From the NCBI RefSeq assembly GCF_900187605.1, contig NZ_FYEA01000005.1:124001-188000 (forward strand): a DNA stretch of 64,000 nucleotides, read 5' to 3'. A model generated the notes under the pieces. The model did not search any database. It was not told the DNA's origin and saw nothing but the letters and a program-made list of their open reading frames with translations. The DNA is from Pseudomonas sp. Irchel 3H7. GTDB lineage: Bacteria; Pseudomonadota; Gammaproteobacteria; Pseudomonadales; Pseudomonadaceae. Shown one piece after another: positions 9,296 to 18,202 of the stretch (within the stretch, counting starts at the first letter, position 1; each line of letters begins with the position of its first letter). The position numbers were made by a program, and so were the translations under genes.

Positions 9296-10066
9296 TCAGC
9301 GAACCACACCTTCTTCAATCAGCAGCTTGAGGATCGCTTCAGCCCCGGCCTGTGCGGTAACACCTTTGAGCACCTGCCCACCGCCGCCACTGGCCTTGGC
9401 CGTCGCGGCCTTCATCCGGTCCGCCCCGCTTTTGGCCTTGATCACCTTCAAGCGTTTCGGCCGCGGCTTGGCCGCCTGCAAAGTAGCCACCGACAACAGT
9501 TCATCGTCCACCACTTCGACGTCGTCAGCCTGCAAGACCCCGCGCCGCGCCGGACCATAAGCACTCTGCCGAGGCTTCGGCGCAGCGTTATCCACAGTCG
9601 CCAGAAACGGCAGCTTCACCTTCAACCGGCGCCGCTGCCCACGCGGCAACGCTTGCAGCACCAGCGCCGAACCGTCATTGATCGACTCGACCTGCGCCAG
9701 CCCGACCACCAACGGCCAGCCCAGACCTTCCGCCAGCAGGAACGGCAACATCCCCGAACCTTCACCGGTTTCCGCCTGACTGCCGGTCAACACCACTTGC
9801 GCCCCGGCATCACGCAGATACTCGGTCAGCGCCGGCAAGGCATCAGCACCGGCGGGCTGTTCCAATACATGCATCTGCTCAAGACCCATGCCCAGATAGG
9901 CGCGCAACGCCGGTTCCGCGACGTCGCCGGCATGCAGCACTTGCAGGTTATCTCCCGCCAGTTGCAGGCCCAGTTCCACGGCGCGGGCATCCTGATCAGC
10001 ACGGCGTGGCCGCCCGGAAGTCGGGTGAGCGCCGATGGAAACCAGACTGATAACTTTCGTGTTCAT
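9296..10066 (-). CDS. Electron transfer flavoprotein beta-like subunit (dgc locus)
   Basis: Beta-type ETF subunit of 256 residues, predicted to carry electrons from dimethylglycine demethylation towards the quinone pool. The ETF signature region VVLTGSQAETGEGSGMLP lies at about residues 90-108. AAGGAA precedes the start. It lies 9 bp after the alpha-like gene. In P. aeruginosa the corresponding pair sits next to dgcB. One perfect DnaA box falls inside the coding sequence (9588-9596), probably through codon choice or chance. Confidence 0.88.
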   Translation of the reverse strand: MNTKVISLVSIGAHPTSGRPRRADQDARAVELGLQLAGDNLQVLHAGDVAEPALRAYLGMGLEQMHVLEQPAGADALPALTEYLRDAGAQVVLTGSQAETGEGSGMLPFLLAEGLGWPLVVGLAQVESINDGSALVLQALPRGQRRRLKVKLPFLATVDNAAPKPRQSAYGPARRGVLQADDVEVVDDELLSVATLQAAKPRPKRLKVIKAKSGADRMKAATAKASGGGGQVLKGVTAQAGAEAILKLLIEEGVVR

Positions 10067-10075
10067 AGCGTTTCC

Positions 10076-11296
10076 TTAAGCCGCATCGCGCTTGGCTTCG
10101 TTGCGGTAAGCCGCCACCGCTTCGATCAACGCTCGCAGAATCTCTGCGCTCTCGCCGATCACCGAGAGGTCGGCGCGCTTGATCATGTCGCAACCCGGAT
10201 CGAGGTTGATTGCCACGACCTTGTCGCAGGCGCCGATGCCTTGCAGATGCTGGATTGCGCCGGAGATACCCACAGCCACATAAACCCGTGCGGTGACCCA
10301 GGTGCCGGACGCACCGACCTGGCGATCACGGGCCATGAAGCCATCATCCACTGCAACGCGGGAAGCGCCTTCGGTAGCGCCAAGTGCCGCCGCCGTTTGG
10401 TGAAACAACTGCCAGTCCTTGACGCCGTTGCCGCCGGAGAAAATGAACTCCGCTTCGGCCATCGGAATCGCTGCCGGGTCCACCGCCACCGCACCGAGAT
10501 CTTCGATCCGCGACAGGCTGCGCGCGACGCTTGTGGATAACTCCACCGGCAACGCTTCGTGGCGAGTTTCGCTGACCGGCTCGGCGCATTCGGCCGCAGC
10601 CAGAATCAATCGTGCGACGGGACGCGCGAGGTCTTGCAGCCCGGCGCCCGCGCGGCCAATGCACTCCTGATCCTTGACCTGCCAGACCCGCGTCGCCGGA
10701 CGCTCGCCAAGTGCAGCGGCAAAACGTCGACCGAGTTCACCGCCACCGCTGCGACTGTCCGGCAGCAGCCAGTGACGTGGGTTGAACTGGTTATCCACAG
10801 CGCGCAAGCCCTGCACGCGCTGTTCCGGTGCATAACCGCTGAACTCTTCACCCTCAAGCACCAGCAAGCGATCTACGCCAGCAGTCGCGAAAGCATTTTC
10901 CTTGTGCTCGCCAAAGACCACCGCCAACACCGCACCATCAGTGCCAGCGAGTTGATGGGCAAGGCCGAGCAAATCACGGTCGTGACTGCTCAAGCGGCCG
11001 CCGACCATGTCCGGCACCACGGTGATATAGAACGCCGGGGCTGGCACTTGATGCAGCGGCAGTTGCACCTCCACAGCAGCCGAACGTTTGACCGCCCCGC
11101 CCTGCTGCGCGCCGCTGCGGTCGATACGCTTGATGCCGTTGGGGCCGATAAAACCGATGCCGTGCAGATTCTTGCGGATGATGCCGTTGGGCCCCATCCA
11201 GTTGTGTTGCGCCGGTTGCATGGCCGCGTGCAGTGGGTGCAGGCGGTTACGCGCAATCCATTCGGCGCGTGGGTCGCGGCGGATAATGTCGCTCAT
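10076..11296 (-). CDS. Electron transfer flavoprotein alpha-like subunit (dgc locus)
   Basis: Alpha-type ETF subunit of 406 residues, longer than the usual 310 or so because of an N-terminal extension of about 75 residues rich in Gly, Asn and basic residues (GPNGIIRKNLHGIGFIGPNG). The FAD domain near the C-terminus contains VGASGTWVTARVYVAVGISG and AINLDPGCDMIKRADLSVIG. Its ATG overlaps the dgcB stop by one base (TGATG), implying translational coupling. Two DnaA boxes occur within it (10532-10540 and 10791-10799). Confidence 0.88.
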   Translation of the reverse strand: MSDIIRRDPRAEWIARNRLHPLHAAMQPAQHNWMGPNGIIRKNLHGIGFIGPNGIKRIDRSGAQQGGAVKRSAAVEVQLPLHQVPAPAFYITVVPDMVGGRLSSHDRDLLGLAHQLAGTDGAVLAVVFGEHKENAFATAGVDRLLVLEGEEFSGYAPEQRVQGLRAVDNQFNPRHWLLPDSRSGGGELGRRFAAALGERPATRVWQVKDQECIGRAGAGLQDLARPVARLILAAAECAEPVSETRHEALPVELSTSVARSLSRIEDLGAVAVDPAAIPMAEAEFIFSGGNGVKDWQLFHQTAAALGATEGASRVAVDDGFMARDRQVGASGTWVTARVYVAVGISGAIQHLQGIGACDKVVAINLDPGCDMIKRADLSVIGESAEILRALIEAVAAYRNEAKRDAA

Positions 11297-13245
11297 CAGT
11301 GGGCCTCCGCAGGTTCACGTTTGGCCGGGGTGGCAGGCTTGTTCGGCGCGGCGTCTTCGAGCAGCGCGTCGGCCACCAGTTCGGCGATGTCCTTGATCAG
11401 CGGACGCGGTTCGACCACGCCTTCGAGCATCGCCGTGCACTGTGGACAACCCACCGCCACCAGTTCGGCGCCGGTCTCGCGGATGTCTTCCATGCGCATG
11501 TCGGGAATCCGCTGCTTGCCCGGAATGTCAGTGATCGGCGCCCCGCCACCGCCGCCGCAGCAGCGCGAGCGGAAGCCGGAACGTTGCATCTCTTTGACCT
11601 CGATACCGAGTGCACGCAGCACTTCACGCGGCGCTTCATATTCGCCGTTGTAGCGGCCGAGGTAGCACGGATCGTGATAGGTCACGCTGTTGCCTTTGTG
11701 CTGACCGAGATTGAGCGCGCCGGCCTGGATGATTTCCGCCATGTAAGTGCTGTGGTGTTGCACCAGGTAGTTGCCGTCGAACGCGCCGTACTCGTTTTTC
11801 AGCACGTGGAAGCTGTGCGGATCGCAAGTGACGATGCGGTTGAAGCTGTATTTGGCCAGAGTCTGGATGTTGCGTTTGGCGAGCAACTGGAAGGTCGCTT
11901 CATCGCCAAGACGCCGGGCGACGTCGCCGCTGTCACGCTCTTCGAGACCGAGTACGGCAAAGTCGATTTTCGCCGCTTTCAGCACTTTGACGAAGGCGCG
12001 CAGGGTGCGCTGATTGCGCATGTCGAAGGCACCGTCGCCGACCCAGAACAGCACGTCGGTGGATTTCTTTTCGCTGAGCAGATTGAGGTTCAAATCCGCC
12101 GCCCAGTTCATCCGCCCGCCCGGGGCAAAACCGCCCGGGTTGTCGGTGGCAATGAGGTTCTCGAGGACTTCAGCGCCCTTGTTCGGCGTCGCGCCTTTTT
12201 CCAGAGTCAGGTGACGGCGCATGTCGACGATGGCGTCGACATGTTCGATCATCATCGGGCACTCCTCGACGCAGGCACGGCAGGTGGTGCACGACCACAG
12301 GGTTTCGGCATCGACCAGACCGTTGACGATCGGTTGATGTGGATTGCCCGAGTGTTCGCCCACAGGCTTGCCGGGATAAGGGCTACCGGCGAACTTGGCG
12401 TCAGTGCCACCGGCGAGACCGACGACCATGTCCTGAATCAGCTTTTTCGGGTTCAGCGGCTGGCCGGCAGCAAAGGCCGGGCACGCCGCTTCGCATTTGC
12501 CGCACTGCACGCAGGCGTCAAAACCGAGCAACTGGTTCCAGGTGAAATCCTTGGGTTTCTCAACACCCAATGGTGCGCTCGGATCGTTCAGATCCAGCGG
12601 CTTCAAACCGGTGGAACGGCCGCCGCCAAAACGTTCGGCGCGACGGTGCCAGGCCAGGTGCAAGGCACCGGCAAAGGCATGCTTCATCGGCCCGCCCCAA
12701 GTCATGCCGAAGAACAGTTCCGACACGCCCCACAGCACGCCAATTCCGAGGATGACCGCGAGCACCCAGCCGCCAAAGTTCTCCGGGAGGATTCCGGCCA
12801 CCGGCAGGGTCAGCAGAAAGAACGACGCCGAGAACGCCAGCAGGCTTTTCGGCAGGCGCATCCACGGGCCTTTCGACAGCCGCGCCGGCGGATTGCGCCG
12901 ACGCAGGTAAACGAAAATCGCGCCGACGAACATCACCGCCGTCATCAGCAGCAAGGCGTAACCGAGGATGCGGTTATGCAGGCCGAAACCGTGGACCAGC
13001 AGCGCCAGCACAATCGACGCCACCGCTCCGCCCGCTGTCGCGACGTGGGTGTTGGCAATGTATTTGTCCCGCGCCACTACGTGGTGCAAATCGACCATGT
13101 AACGCTTGGGCATGGCCAACAGGCCGCCGATCAGATCGACCTTCGAGGCCCGGCCCCGGCGCCACATGGCCACCCGCCGCAACGCGCCGAGGACACCAAG
13201 GCCCAGAGCGGCGAACAACAGGATTGGAAGAAGGGTGTTCAACAT
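11296..13245 (-). CDS. dgcB: Dimethylglycine catabolism iron-sulfur protein DgcB
   Basis: Membrane-anchored electron-transfer subunit working with DgcA in dimethylglycine demethylation. It is 649 residues. The N-terminus has about five hydrophobic segments. Two 4Fe-4S motifs follow, CVQCGKCEAACP (about residue 265) and CTTCRACVEECP (about 340). CCG domains follow, with GFRSRCCGGGGGAP near residue 590. I start at MLNTLLPILLFA (13245); the longer frame would read through a REP element. A family D repeat separates it from dgcA. Confidence 0.93.
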   Translation of the reverse strand: MLNTLLPILLFAALGLGVLGALRRVAMWRRGRASKVDLIGGLLAMPKRYMVDLHHVVARDKYIANTHVATAGGAVASIVLALLVHGFGLHNRILGYALLLMTAVMFVGAIFVYLRRRNPPARLSKGPWMRLPKSLLAFSASFFLLTLPVAGILPENFGGWVLAVILGIGVLWGVSELFFGMTWGGPMKHAFAGALHLAWHRRAERFGGGRSTGLKPLDLNDPSAPLGVEKPKDFTWNQLLGFDACVQCGKCEAACPAFAAGQPLNPKKLIQDMVVGLAGGTDAKFAGSPYPGKPVGEHSGNPHQPIVNGLVDAETLWSCTTCRACVEECPMMIEHVDAIVDMRRHLTLEKGATPNKGAEVLENLIATDNPGGFAPGGRMNWAADLNLNLLSEKKSTDVLFWVGDGAFDMRNQRTLRAFVKVLKAAKIDFAVLGLEERDSGDVARRLGDEATFQLLAKRNIQTLAKYSFNRIVTCDPHSFHVLKNEYGAFDGNYLVQHHSTYMAEIIQAGALNLGQHKGNSVTYHDPCYLGRYNGEYEAPREVLRALGIEVKEMQRSGFRSRCCGGGGGAPITDIPGKQRIPDMRMEDIRETGAELVAVGCPQCTAMLEGVVEPRPLIKDIAELVADALLEDAAPNKPATPAKREPAEAH

Positions 13246-13290
13246 GGTGAAGCTCCCACCAGTACAACCTGGAGAAACACGGCGTTCAAT

Positions 13291-13395
13291 GATCGTTCCC
13301 ACGCTCTGCGTGGGAATGCATGCCGGGACGCTCCGCGTCCCAAGCGGACGCAGAGCGTCCATTGCGGCATTCCCACGCAGAGCGTGGGAACGATC
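13291..13395. repeat. Family D palindromic repeat
   Basis: Nested inverted repeats with outer arms ATCGTTCCCACGCTCTGCGT and inner arms around GGACGCTCCGCGTCC. A close copy is at 42078-42188. It lies between dgcA and dgcB, inside the presumed operon. Confidence 0.9.
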
Positions 13396-13408
13396 GGTTC
13401 ACTAGCCC

Positions 13409-15469
13409 TTAGAAATCCTTGCAGAGCCGCAGAGCGTCATAAATGGCGGCGTGGGTGTTGCGCTGCGCCACGCAGTCGCCGATGCGGAACAACAAGTAGC
13501 CGTCGCCCGCCTCGCTCAGCGAAGGTTGCGGCTGGATCGCGAACAACGCCTCGACGTCGATTTGGCCCTTGTTGCGCGAACCCTCTTTGAGCGCGTAGTA
13601 GATTTCCTCATCCGGACGCACGCCGTTTTCCACCACCACCTGATCAACCACCCGCTCCTCTTTGGCGCCGGTGTATTCGTTCTCCAACACCGCGACCAGT
13701 TTGTCGCCTTCGCGGTAGACCTTCTCCAGCATCATGTCGCCGGTCATGATCACTTCTTTCGGGTACATGCTGCGGTAGTAGGTCGGGAACGACGTACCAC
13801 CGATGGCCACGCCCGGTTTGATGTCGTCGGTGACGATCTCGACCTGGCTGCCCTTGTCGGCGAGGAAGTCGGCGACCGACATCCCGGTGAACTCGCAAAT
13901 GGTGTCGTAGACCAGCACGTTCTTGCCCGGCGCAACCTTGCCGTCGAGCACGTCCCAACTGCTGACCACCAGCCCTTCGGCGGCGCCCCAGTGCTCGTTC
14001 TGTTCCAGATACGGATGCCCGCCGACCGCCAGCACCACTACGTCCGGACGCAGGTCCATGATGGTGTCTGCGTCGGCCGCCGTGCCCAGACGCAGATCGA
14101 CTTTCAGCCGCGCCAATTCCAGCTGGAACCAGCGGGTGATGCCAGCGATCTGGTCGCGCTGCGGCGCTTTCGATGCGGTGGTGATCTGCCCGCCGATGAA
14201 TTCCTTCTTCTCGAACAGGGTCACGTCGTGGCCACGCTCGGCGGCAACGCGGGCCGCTTCCATCCCGGCCGGGCCGGCACCGACGATCACAACCTTGCGT
14301 TTCGGCCCGGTGGATTTCTCGATGATGTGCGGCACGCCCATGTACTCACGGGACGTTGCGGCGTTCTGGATGCACAACACGTCGAGGCCTTGATACTGGC
14401 GGTCGATGCAATAGTTGGCGCCGACGCACTGTTTGATCTGGTCGATCTGACCCATCTTGATCTTGGCGATCAGGTGCGGGTCTGCGATGTGCGCGCGGGT
14501 CATGCCGACCATGTCGACGTAACCGCCCTCAAGAATCCGCGTGGCCTGGTTCGGGTCCTTGATGTTCTGTGCGTGCAGCACCGGCACTTTGACCACTTCC
14601 TTGATCCCGGCGGCCAGATGCAAGAACGGCTCCGGTGGATAACTCATGTTCGGAATCACGTTGGCCAAGGTGTTGTGGGTGTCACAACCCGAGCCGACGA
14701 CGCCGATGAAATCGAGCATGCCGGTGTCGTCGTAATACTTGGCGATCTGCTTCATGTCTTCGTGGGACAAGCCGTCCGGGTGGAACTCGTCACCGCAGAT
14801 GCGCATGCCCACGCAGAAGTCGTCACCGACCTCGGCGCGCACGGCTTTCAGTACTTCCAGACCGAACTTCATCCGGCCTTCGAAGGTGCCGCCCCATTCG
14901 TCGGTACGCTTGTTGACGCGCGGGCTCCAGAACTGGTCGATCATGTGTTGGTGCACCGCCGACAGCTCAACGCCGTCGAGGCCACCGGCCTTGGCCCGGC
15001 GTGCGGCTTGGGCATAGTTGCCGATGACCCGCCAGATTTCTTCCGGCTCGATGGTTTTGCACGTGGCGCGGTGCACCGGTTCACGGATGCCCGACGGCGA
15101 CATCAGGGTCGGCCAGTGGAAACCGTCCCAGCGCGAGCGCCGGCCCATGTGGGTAATCTGAATCATGATCTTGGCGCCGTGCTTGTGCATGGCGTCGGCC
15201 AGATTCTGGAAGTGCGGGATGATGCGGTCGGTCGACAGGTTGACCGAACTCCACCACTGCTGCGGGCTGTCGATGGCGACCACGGAGGAGCCGCCACAGA
15301 TCGCCAGGCCGATGCCGCCCTTGGCTTTCTCTTCGTAATATTTGACGTAGCGCTCGGTGGTCATGCCACCGTCAGTCGCGTAGACCTCGGCGTGCGCGGT
15401 GCTGAGCACGCGGTTGCGGATGGTCAGTTTGCCGATCTGGATCGGCTGGAACATTGCTTCGAAAGCCAT
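13409..15469 (-). CDS. dgcA: Dimethylglycine demethylase flavoprotein DgcA
   Basis: Enzyme of the trimethylamine dehydrogenase/old yellow enzyme family, 686 residues, converting dimethylglycine to sarcosine. It has an N-terminal FMN-type TIM barrel (about 1-370), a cysteine motif in KQCVGANYCIDRQ, then an FAD/NAD domain with KVVIVGAGPAGMEAARVAAE (about 394-413). The cysteine motif resembles the TMADH 4Fe-4S site, but the second position is alanine (gcc), as described in findings. AGGAA precedes the start. DUF5943 is 15 bp upstream. Confidence 0.93.
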   Translation of the reverse strand: MAFEAMFQPIQIGKLTIRNRVLSTAHAEVYATDGGMTTERYVKYYEEKAKGGIGLAICGGSSVVAIDSPQQWWSSVNLSTDRIIPHFQNLADAMHKHGAKIMIQITHMGRRSRWDGFHWPTLMSPSGIREPVHRATCKTIEPEEIWRVIGNYAQAARRAKAGGLDGVELSAVHQHMIDQFWSPRVNKRTDEWGGTFEGRMKFGLEVLKAVRAEVGDDFCVGMRICGDEFHPDGLSHEDMKQIAKYYDDTGMLDFIGVVGSGCDTHNTLANVIPNMSYPPEPFLHLAAGIKEVVKVPVLHAQNIKDPNQATRILEGGYVDMVGMTRAHIADPHLIAKIKMGQIDQIKQCVGANYCIDRQYQGLDVLCIQNAATSREYMGVPHIIEKSTGPKRKVVIVGAGPAGMEAARVAAERGHDVTLFEKKEFIGGQITTASKAPQRDQIAGITRWFQLELARLKVDLRLGTAADADTIMDLRPDVVVLAVGGHPYLEQNEHWGAAEGLVVSSWDVLDGKVAPGKNVLVYDTICEFTGMSVADFLADKGSQVEIVTDDIKPGVAIGGTSFPTYYRSMYPKEVIMTGDMMLEKVYREGDKLVAVLENEYTGAKEERVVDQVVVENGVRPDEEIYYALKEGSRNKGQIDVEALFAIQPQPSLSEAGDGYLLFRIGDCVAQRNTHAAIYDALRLCKDF

Positions 15470-15484
15470 GGCGGGTTCCTCGAC

Positions 15485-16015
15485 TTACAACGGCTTGACG
15501 GTGAACAGGCCGTCGTCGTGGCCTTCTTCGGAGCCACCGTAGACTTGCTCGGCGACGGTGCGGATGCTGCTGCCGCGTGCTTGCAGAATCTGGTCCATGG
15601 CCCCAGCAAACCAACCGGTGAACATGTAGTCGACCTTGCGCCCGACCTTGCCGTAGACGTAGACGAACGCCGAGTGTTCGAGCTTGACGCTGGCGGTGCC
15701 TTTGTCGAGGTCGATGTCCTGGATCTTGAACAGGCCCCAGCCGCGTTGCGACAGACGCTTCATGTAGTGCTCGAACACCGCGACTCCTTCCAGGCCGTGG
15801 CATTCAGCTTCCTTCTCGCACCAGTGCCAGGCGGATTTGTAGCCGGCCTTGTAGAGGATTTCGGCGTAGGCGTCAGCGCCCAGAACCTCTTCGATGCCCA
15901 TGTGGTTATTCACAAAGAAGTGACGTGGCACGTAGAGCATTGGCAGGGCGTCGGAGGTCCAGACACCGGTCTCGCTGTCGACTTCGATTGGCAATTGCGG
16001 GGCGATCTTGGCCAT
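15485..16015 (-). CDS. DUF5943 protein of the dgc cluster
   Basis: Protein of 176 residues recognised as the conserved hypothetical that precedes dgcA in pseudomonads. Histidine- and cysteine-containing stretches such as SAWHWCEKEAECHG are notable, and the fold may resemble V4R/4VR domains, which I infer from the general sequence pattern only. It has no signal peptide or membrane segment. The short 15-bp gap to dgcA suggests an accessory role in dimethylglycine metabolism or cofactor handling. Confidence 0.8.
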   Translation of the reverse strand: MAKIAPQLPIEVDSETGVWTSDALPMLYVPRHFFVNNHMGIEEVLGADAYAEILYKAGYKSAWHWCEKEAECHGLEGVAVFEHYMKRLSQRGWGLFKIQDIDLDKGTASVKLEHSAFVYVYGKVGRKVDYMFTGWFAGAMDQILQARGSSIRTVAEQVYGGSEEGHDDGLFTVKPL

Positions 16016-16059
16016 GGAAACTTAACTCCAGAAAATTTTAGATTCAGTGTTGGCCGCGG

Positions 16060-16093
16060 CCCTCACCCCAGCCCTCTCCCAGAGGGAGAGGGA
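16060..16093. repeat. Family E repeat (single unit)
   Basis: One unit, CCCTCACCCCAGCCCTCTCC followed by AGAGGGAGAGGG, between the dipeptidase gene and DUF5943. It interrupts an otherwise compact minus-strand operon. Confidence 0.8.
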
Positions 16094-16121
16094 GCAGATC
16101 GGCGGCGGTCTTGAGAAAGCG

Positions 16122-17099
16122 TTACTCGCCCCAGACGTCTTTGAGGACGTTGACCCAGTTCTCGCCCATGATCTTGCGTACCACGCGCTCGGAATGGCCG
16201 CGCTTGAGCAGGGTTTCGGTCAGGTTCGGGAACTCGCCGACGGTGCGGATGCCCAGCGGGTTGATGATCTTGCCGAAACTGGTCAGACGGCGGGCGTAAC
16301 CCTTGTCGTGGGTCAGGTATTCAAAGAAGTCCTGACCGTGGCCCTGGGTGAAGTCGGTGCCAATGCCGATGGCGTCTTCGCCGACGATGTTCATCACGTA
16401 TTCGATCGCTTCGGCGTAATCGTCGATGGTCGAATCGATGCCCTTGGCGAGGAACGGCGCGAACATGGTCACGCCGACGAAACCGCCGTGATCAGCGATG
16501 AACTTGAGTTCCTCATCGGACTTGTTGCGCGGGTGCTCTTTGAGACCCGACGGCAGGCAGTGGGAATAGCAAACCGGTTTTTTCGATTCGAGGATGACTT
16601 CTTCGGAAGTCTTGGAACCGACGTGGGACAGGTCGCACATGACGCCAACACGGTTCATTTCAGCCACGATTTCGCGACCGAAGCCCGAGAGGCCGCCGTC
16701 ACGCTCGTAGCAACCGGTGCCGACCAGGTTCTGGGTGTTGTAGCACATCTGCACGATGCCGACGCCGAGCTGCTTGAACACTTCGACATAGCCGATCTGG
16801 TCTTCAAACGCGTGAGCATTCTGGAAGCCGAAGAGGATGCCGGTCTTGCCTTGCTCTTTGGCGCGGCGGATGTCGGCGGTGGTGCGCACCGGCATGACCA
16901 GGTCGCTGTTGTCGCGGATCAGCTTCTGGCTGGCAGCAATATTGTTCACGGTCGCCTGAAAGCCTTCCCACACCGACACAGTGCAGTTGGCTGCCGTCAG
17001 ACCGCCCTTGCGCATGTCTTCGAACAGCTCGCGGTTCCATTTGGCAATGATCAGACCGTCGATAACGATGCTGTCGGCGTGTAATTCGGCTGGGCTCAT
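16122..17099 (-). CDS. Membrane dipeptidase family (peptidase M19) protein
   Basis: Zinc amidohydrolase-fold protein of 325 residues. M19 signatures are CDLSHVGSKTSEEV and PVCYSHCLPSGLKEHPRNKS (metal and active-site region). The usual N-terminal HxD metal motif appears altered (DSIVIDGLIIAKWNR), so the metal site may differ from classical renal dipeptidases. The start MSPAELHADS follows AGGGGA; the upstream in-frame extension is not conserved-looking. It is the first gene of the DUF5943-dgcAB operon in the reading direction. The substrate is unknown but presumably relates to betaine metabolism. Confidence 0.85.
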   Translation of the reverse strand: MSPAELHADSIVIDGLIIAKWNRELFEDMRKGGLTAANCTVSVWEGFQATVNNIAASQKLIRDNSDLVMPVRTTADIRRAKEQGKTGILFGFQNAHAFEDQIGYVEVFKQLGVGIVQMCYNTQNLVGTGCYERDGGLSGFGREIVAEMNRVGVMCDLSHVGSKTSEEVILESKKPVCYSHCLPSGLKEHPRNKSDEELKFIADHGGFVGVTMFAPFLAKGIDSTIDDYAEAIEYVMNIVGEDAIGIGTDFTQGHGQDFFEYLTHDKGYARRLTSFGKIINPLGIRTVGEFPNLTETLLKRGHSERVVRKIMGENWVNVLKDVWGE

Positions 17100-17333
17100 C
17101 AGGCGTCCCCTTATTGGCGATTCATGCGCCGAATCGTCTGCCGGCGCTTTGGGGCCAGCATATGCCTCGGTGCCGGGGCGACCGGGTGCAAAAACGACAG
17201 GGGAATTGCCGAAAGCGTCAATCCGCGACAAAGGGTCGCCAGACGCTCCGATCAGCTACCTGTTCAAGCCCGCAAGCTTGAGCCAGAATCTCCGGCATCT
17301 TCGAAACACCACTGGATTAGAGCGGCGACAACA

Positions 17334-17735
17334 ATGAAATCGATCTTCCTGGCTTTGGCTTTGATTGCGACCGGCGTACACGCCGCCGAAGAGTCCGACA
17401 ACAACCCGTGCGACGCCGTCGAAAACGACGTCCAGACCCTGGAATGCTCGACCTACAGCCGCAGTACCGCCGAAGACCTGCTCAAGGACAACTACGCCAG
17501 CCTGACCGAACGCATGCAGACCGCGTACGGCAAAAACGCGACGCAACTGGCGGATATCACCGCCAAACTCAAAACCGCCCAGCAGCAGTGGCTGAAGACG
17601 CGGGATGCCGATTGCGCCGTGGAAGCGTTCCCGGCGACGGCGGGGAGCAAGGCGTTCACGATTGCGCAGAATGACTGCGTGGCGCGGATGAGTGATGAAC
17701 GGTCGGAGTTTTTGGAGTCGATTGGGCAGGAATAG
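17334..17735 (+). CDS. LprI-like (DUF1311) secreted protein
   Basis: Protein of 133 residues with a signal peptide (MKSIFLALALIATGVHAAEE). The mature part has four cysteines and the pattern LKTAQQQWLKTRDADC, typical of the lysozyme inhibitor LprI/DUF1311 family. It likely acts in the periplasm. The start at 17334 is the first that gives a clean signal peptide. It is transcribed away from the dipeptidase operon. Confidence 0.85.
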   Translation: MKSIFLALALIATGVHAAEESDNNPCDAVENDVQTLECSTYSRSTAEDLLKDNYASLTERMQTAYGKNATQLADITAKLKTAQQQWLKTRDADCAVEAFPATAGSKAFTIAQNDCVARMSDERSEFLESIGQE

Positions 17736-17826
17736 TCCTCAAAATTTGAAGGAAAATTGGCACTGCTTTCTGCAATTGCCTCGTGAATCTCTTCTTCTTA
17801 CGGCACATGCCGACTTCGCCTACACC

Positions 17827-17867
17827 TATTGCGTGAAAGCCCCGATCTACGGGCGCTTCACGCAATA
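17827..17867. terminator. Inverted repeat after the LprI-like gene
   Basis: Arms TATTGCGTGAAAGCCC and GGGCGCTTCACGCAATA form a long stem around an 8-base loop, with a single bulged base. There is no uridine run, so it may be a processed hairpin or a REP-like element and not a standard terminator. Confidence 0.45.
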
Positions 17868-17900
17868 TCCTGACAACTGTTCTTGATTGGCCACCTTAAA

Positions 17901-17942
17901 AATATAAGCAAAGATTCGCGAATCTTATAAAAGACTTATATT
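17901..17942. promoter_or_regulatory. Nested palindromic operator/promoter of the toxin-antitoxin pair
   Basis: A perfect 16-bp palindrome AAGATTCGCGAATCTT (17911-17926) is flanked symmetrically by AATATAAG (17901-17908) and CTTATATT (17935-17942). It ends 5 bp before the toxin ATG. The position and symmetry fit autoregulation by the XRE antitoxin or the complex. Confidence 0.7.
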
Positions 17943-17947
17943 CTTCC

Positions 17948-18202
17948 ATGAACAGCATCCACTGGACACGAAAGGCCGTTAAGCAACTCTTGAAATTGCA
18001 CTCTGTGCATCAGGTACAGGTTCGAGATGCCGTTACGGCGCTTGCCGACATGCCTGATGTGGGCAATGTCAAAGCACTGATTGGCCATGACTACTCCTAC
18101 CGCCTGCGTGTCGGTAATTATCGAGTCATGTTCGACTGGGATGGCGCAATCAAAGTGGTCAGTATTCAAGAGGTCAAGAAACGCGATGAACGCACCTACT
18201 GA
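17948..18202 (+). CDS. RelE/ParE superfamily toxin
   Basis: Small basic protein of 84 residues with the RelE fold pattern: N-terminal helix WTRKAVKQLLKL, then the core YSYRLRVGNYRVMFDWDG, and a C-terminal strand ending in VKKRDERTY. RelE-type toxins are ribosome-dependent mRNA endonucleases. The gene overlaps the downstream XRE gene by 17 bases, and the toxin comes first, as in higBA-type modules. Confidence 0.85.
   Translation: MNSIHWTRKAVKQLLKLHSVHQVQVRDAVTALADMPDVGNVKALIGHDYSYRLRVGNYRVMFDWDGAIKVVSIQEVKKRDERTY

Noticed and set aside
13451-16114. An 887-codon plus-strand open frame
   Set aside because: It lies antisense to dgcA and DUF5943, both clearly real. High GC third positions open the opposite strand; its translation has no recognisable domain.
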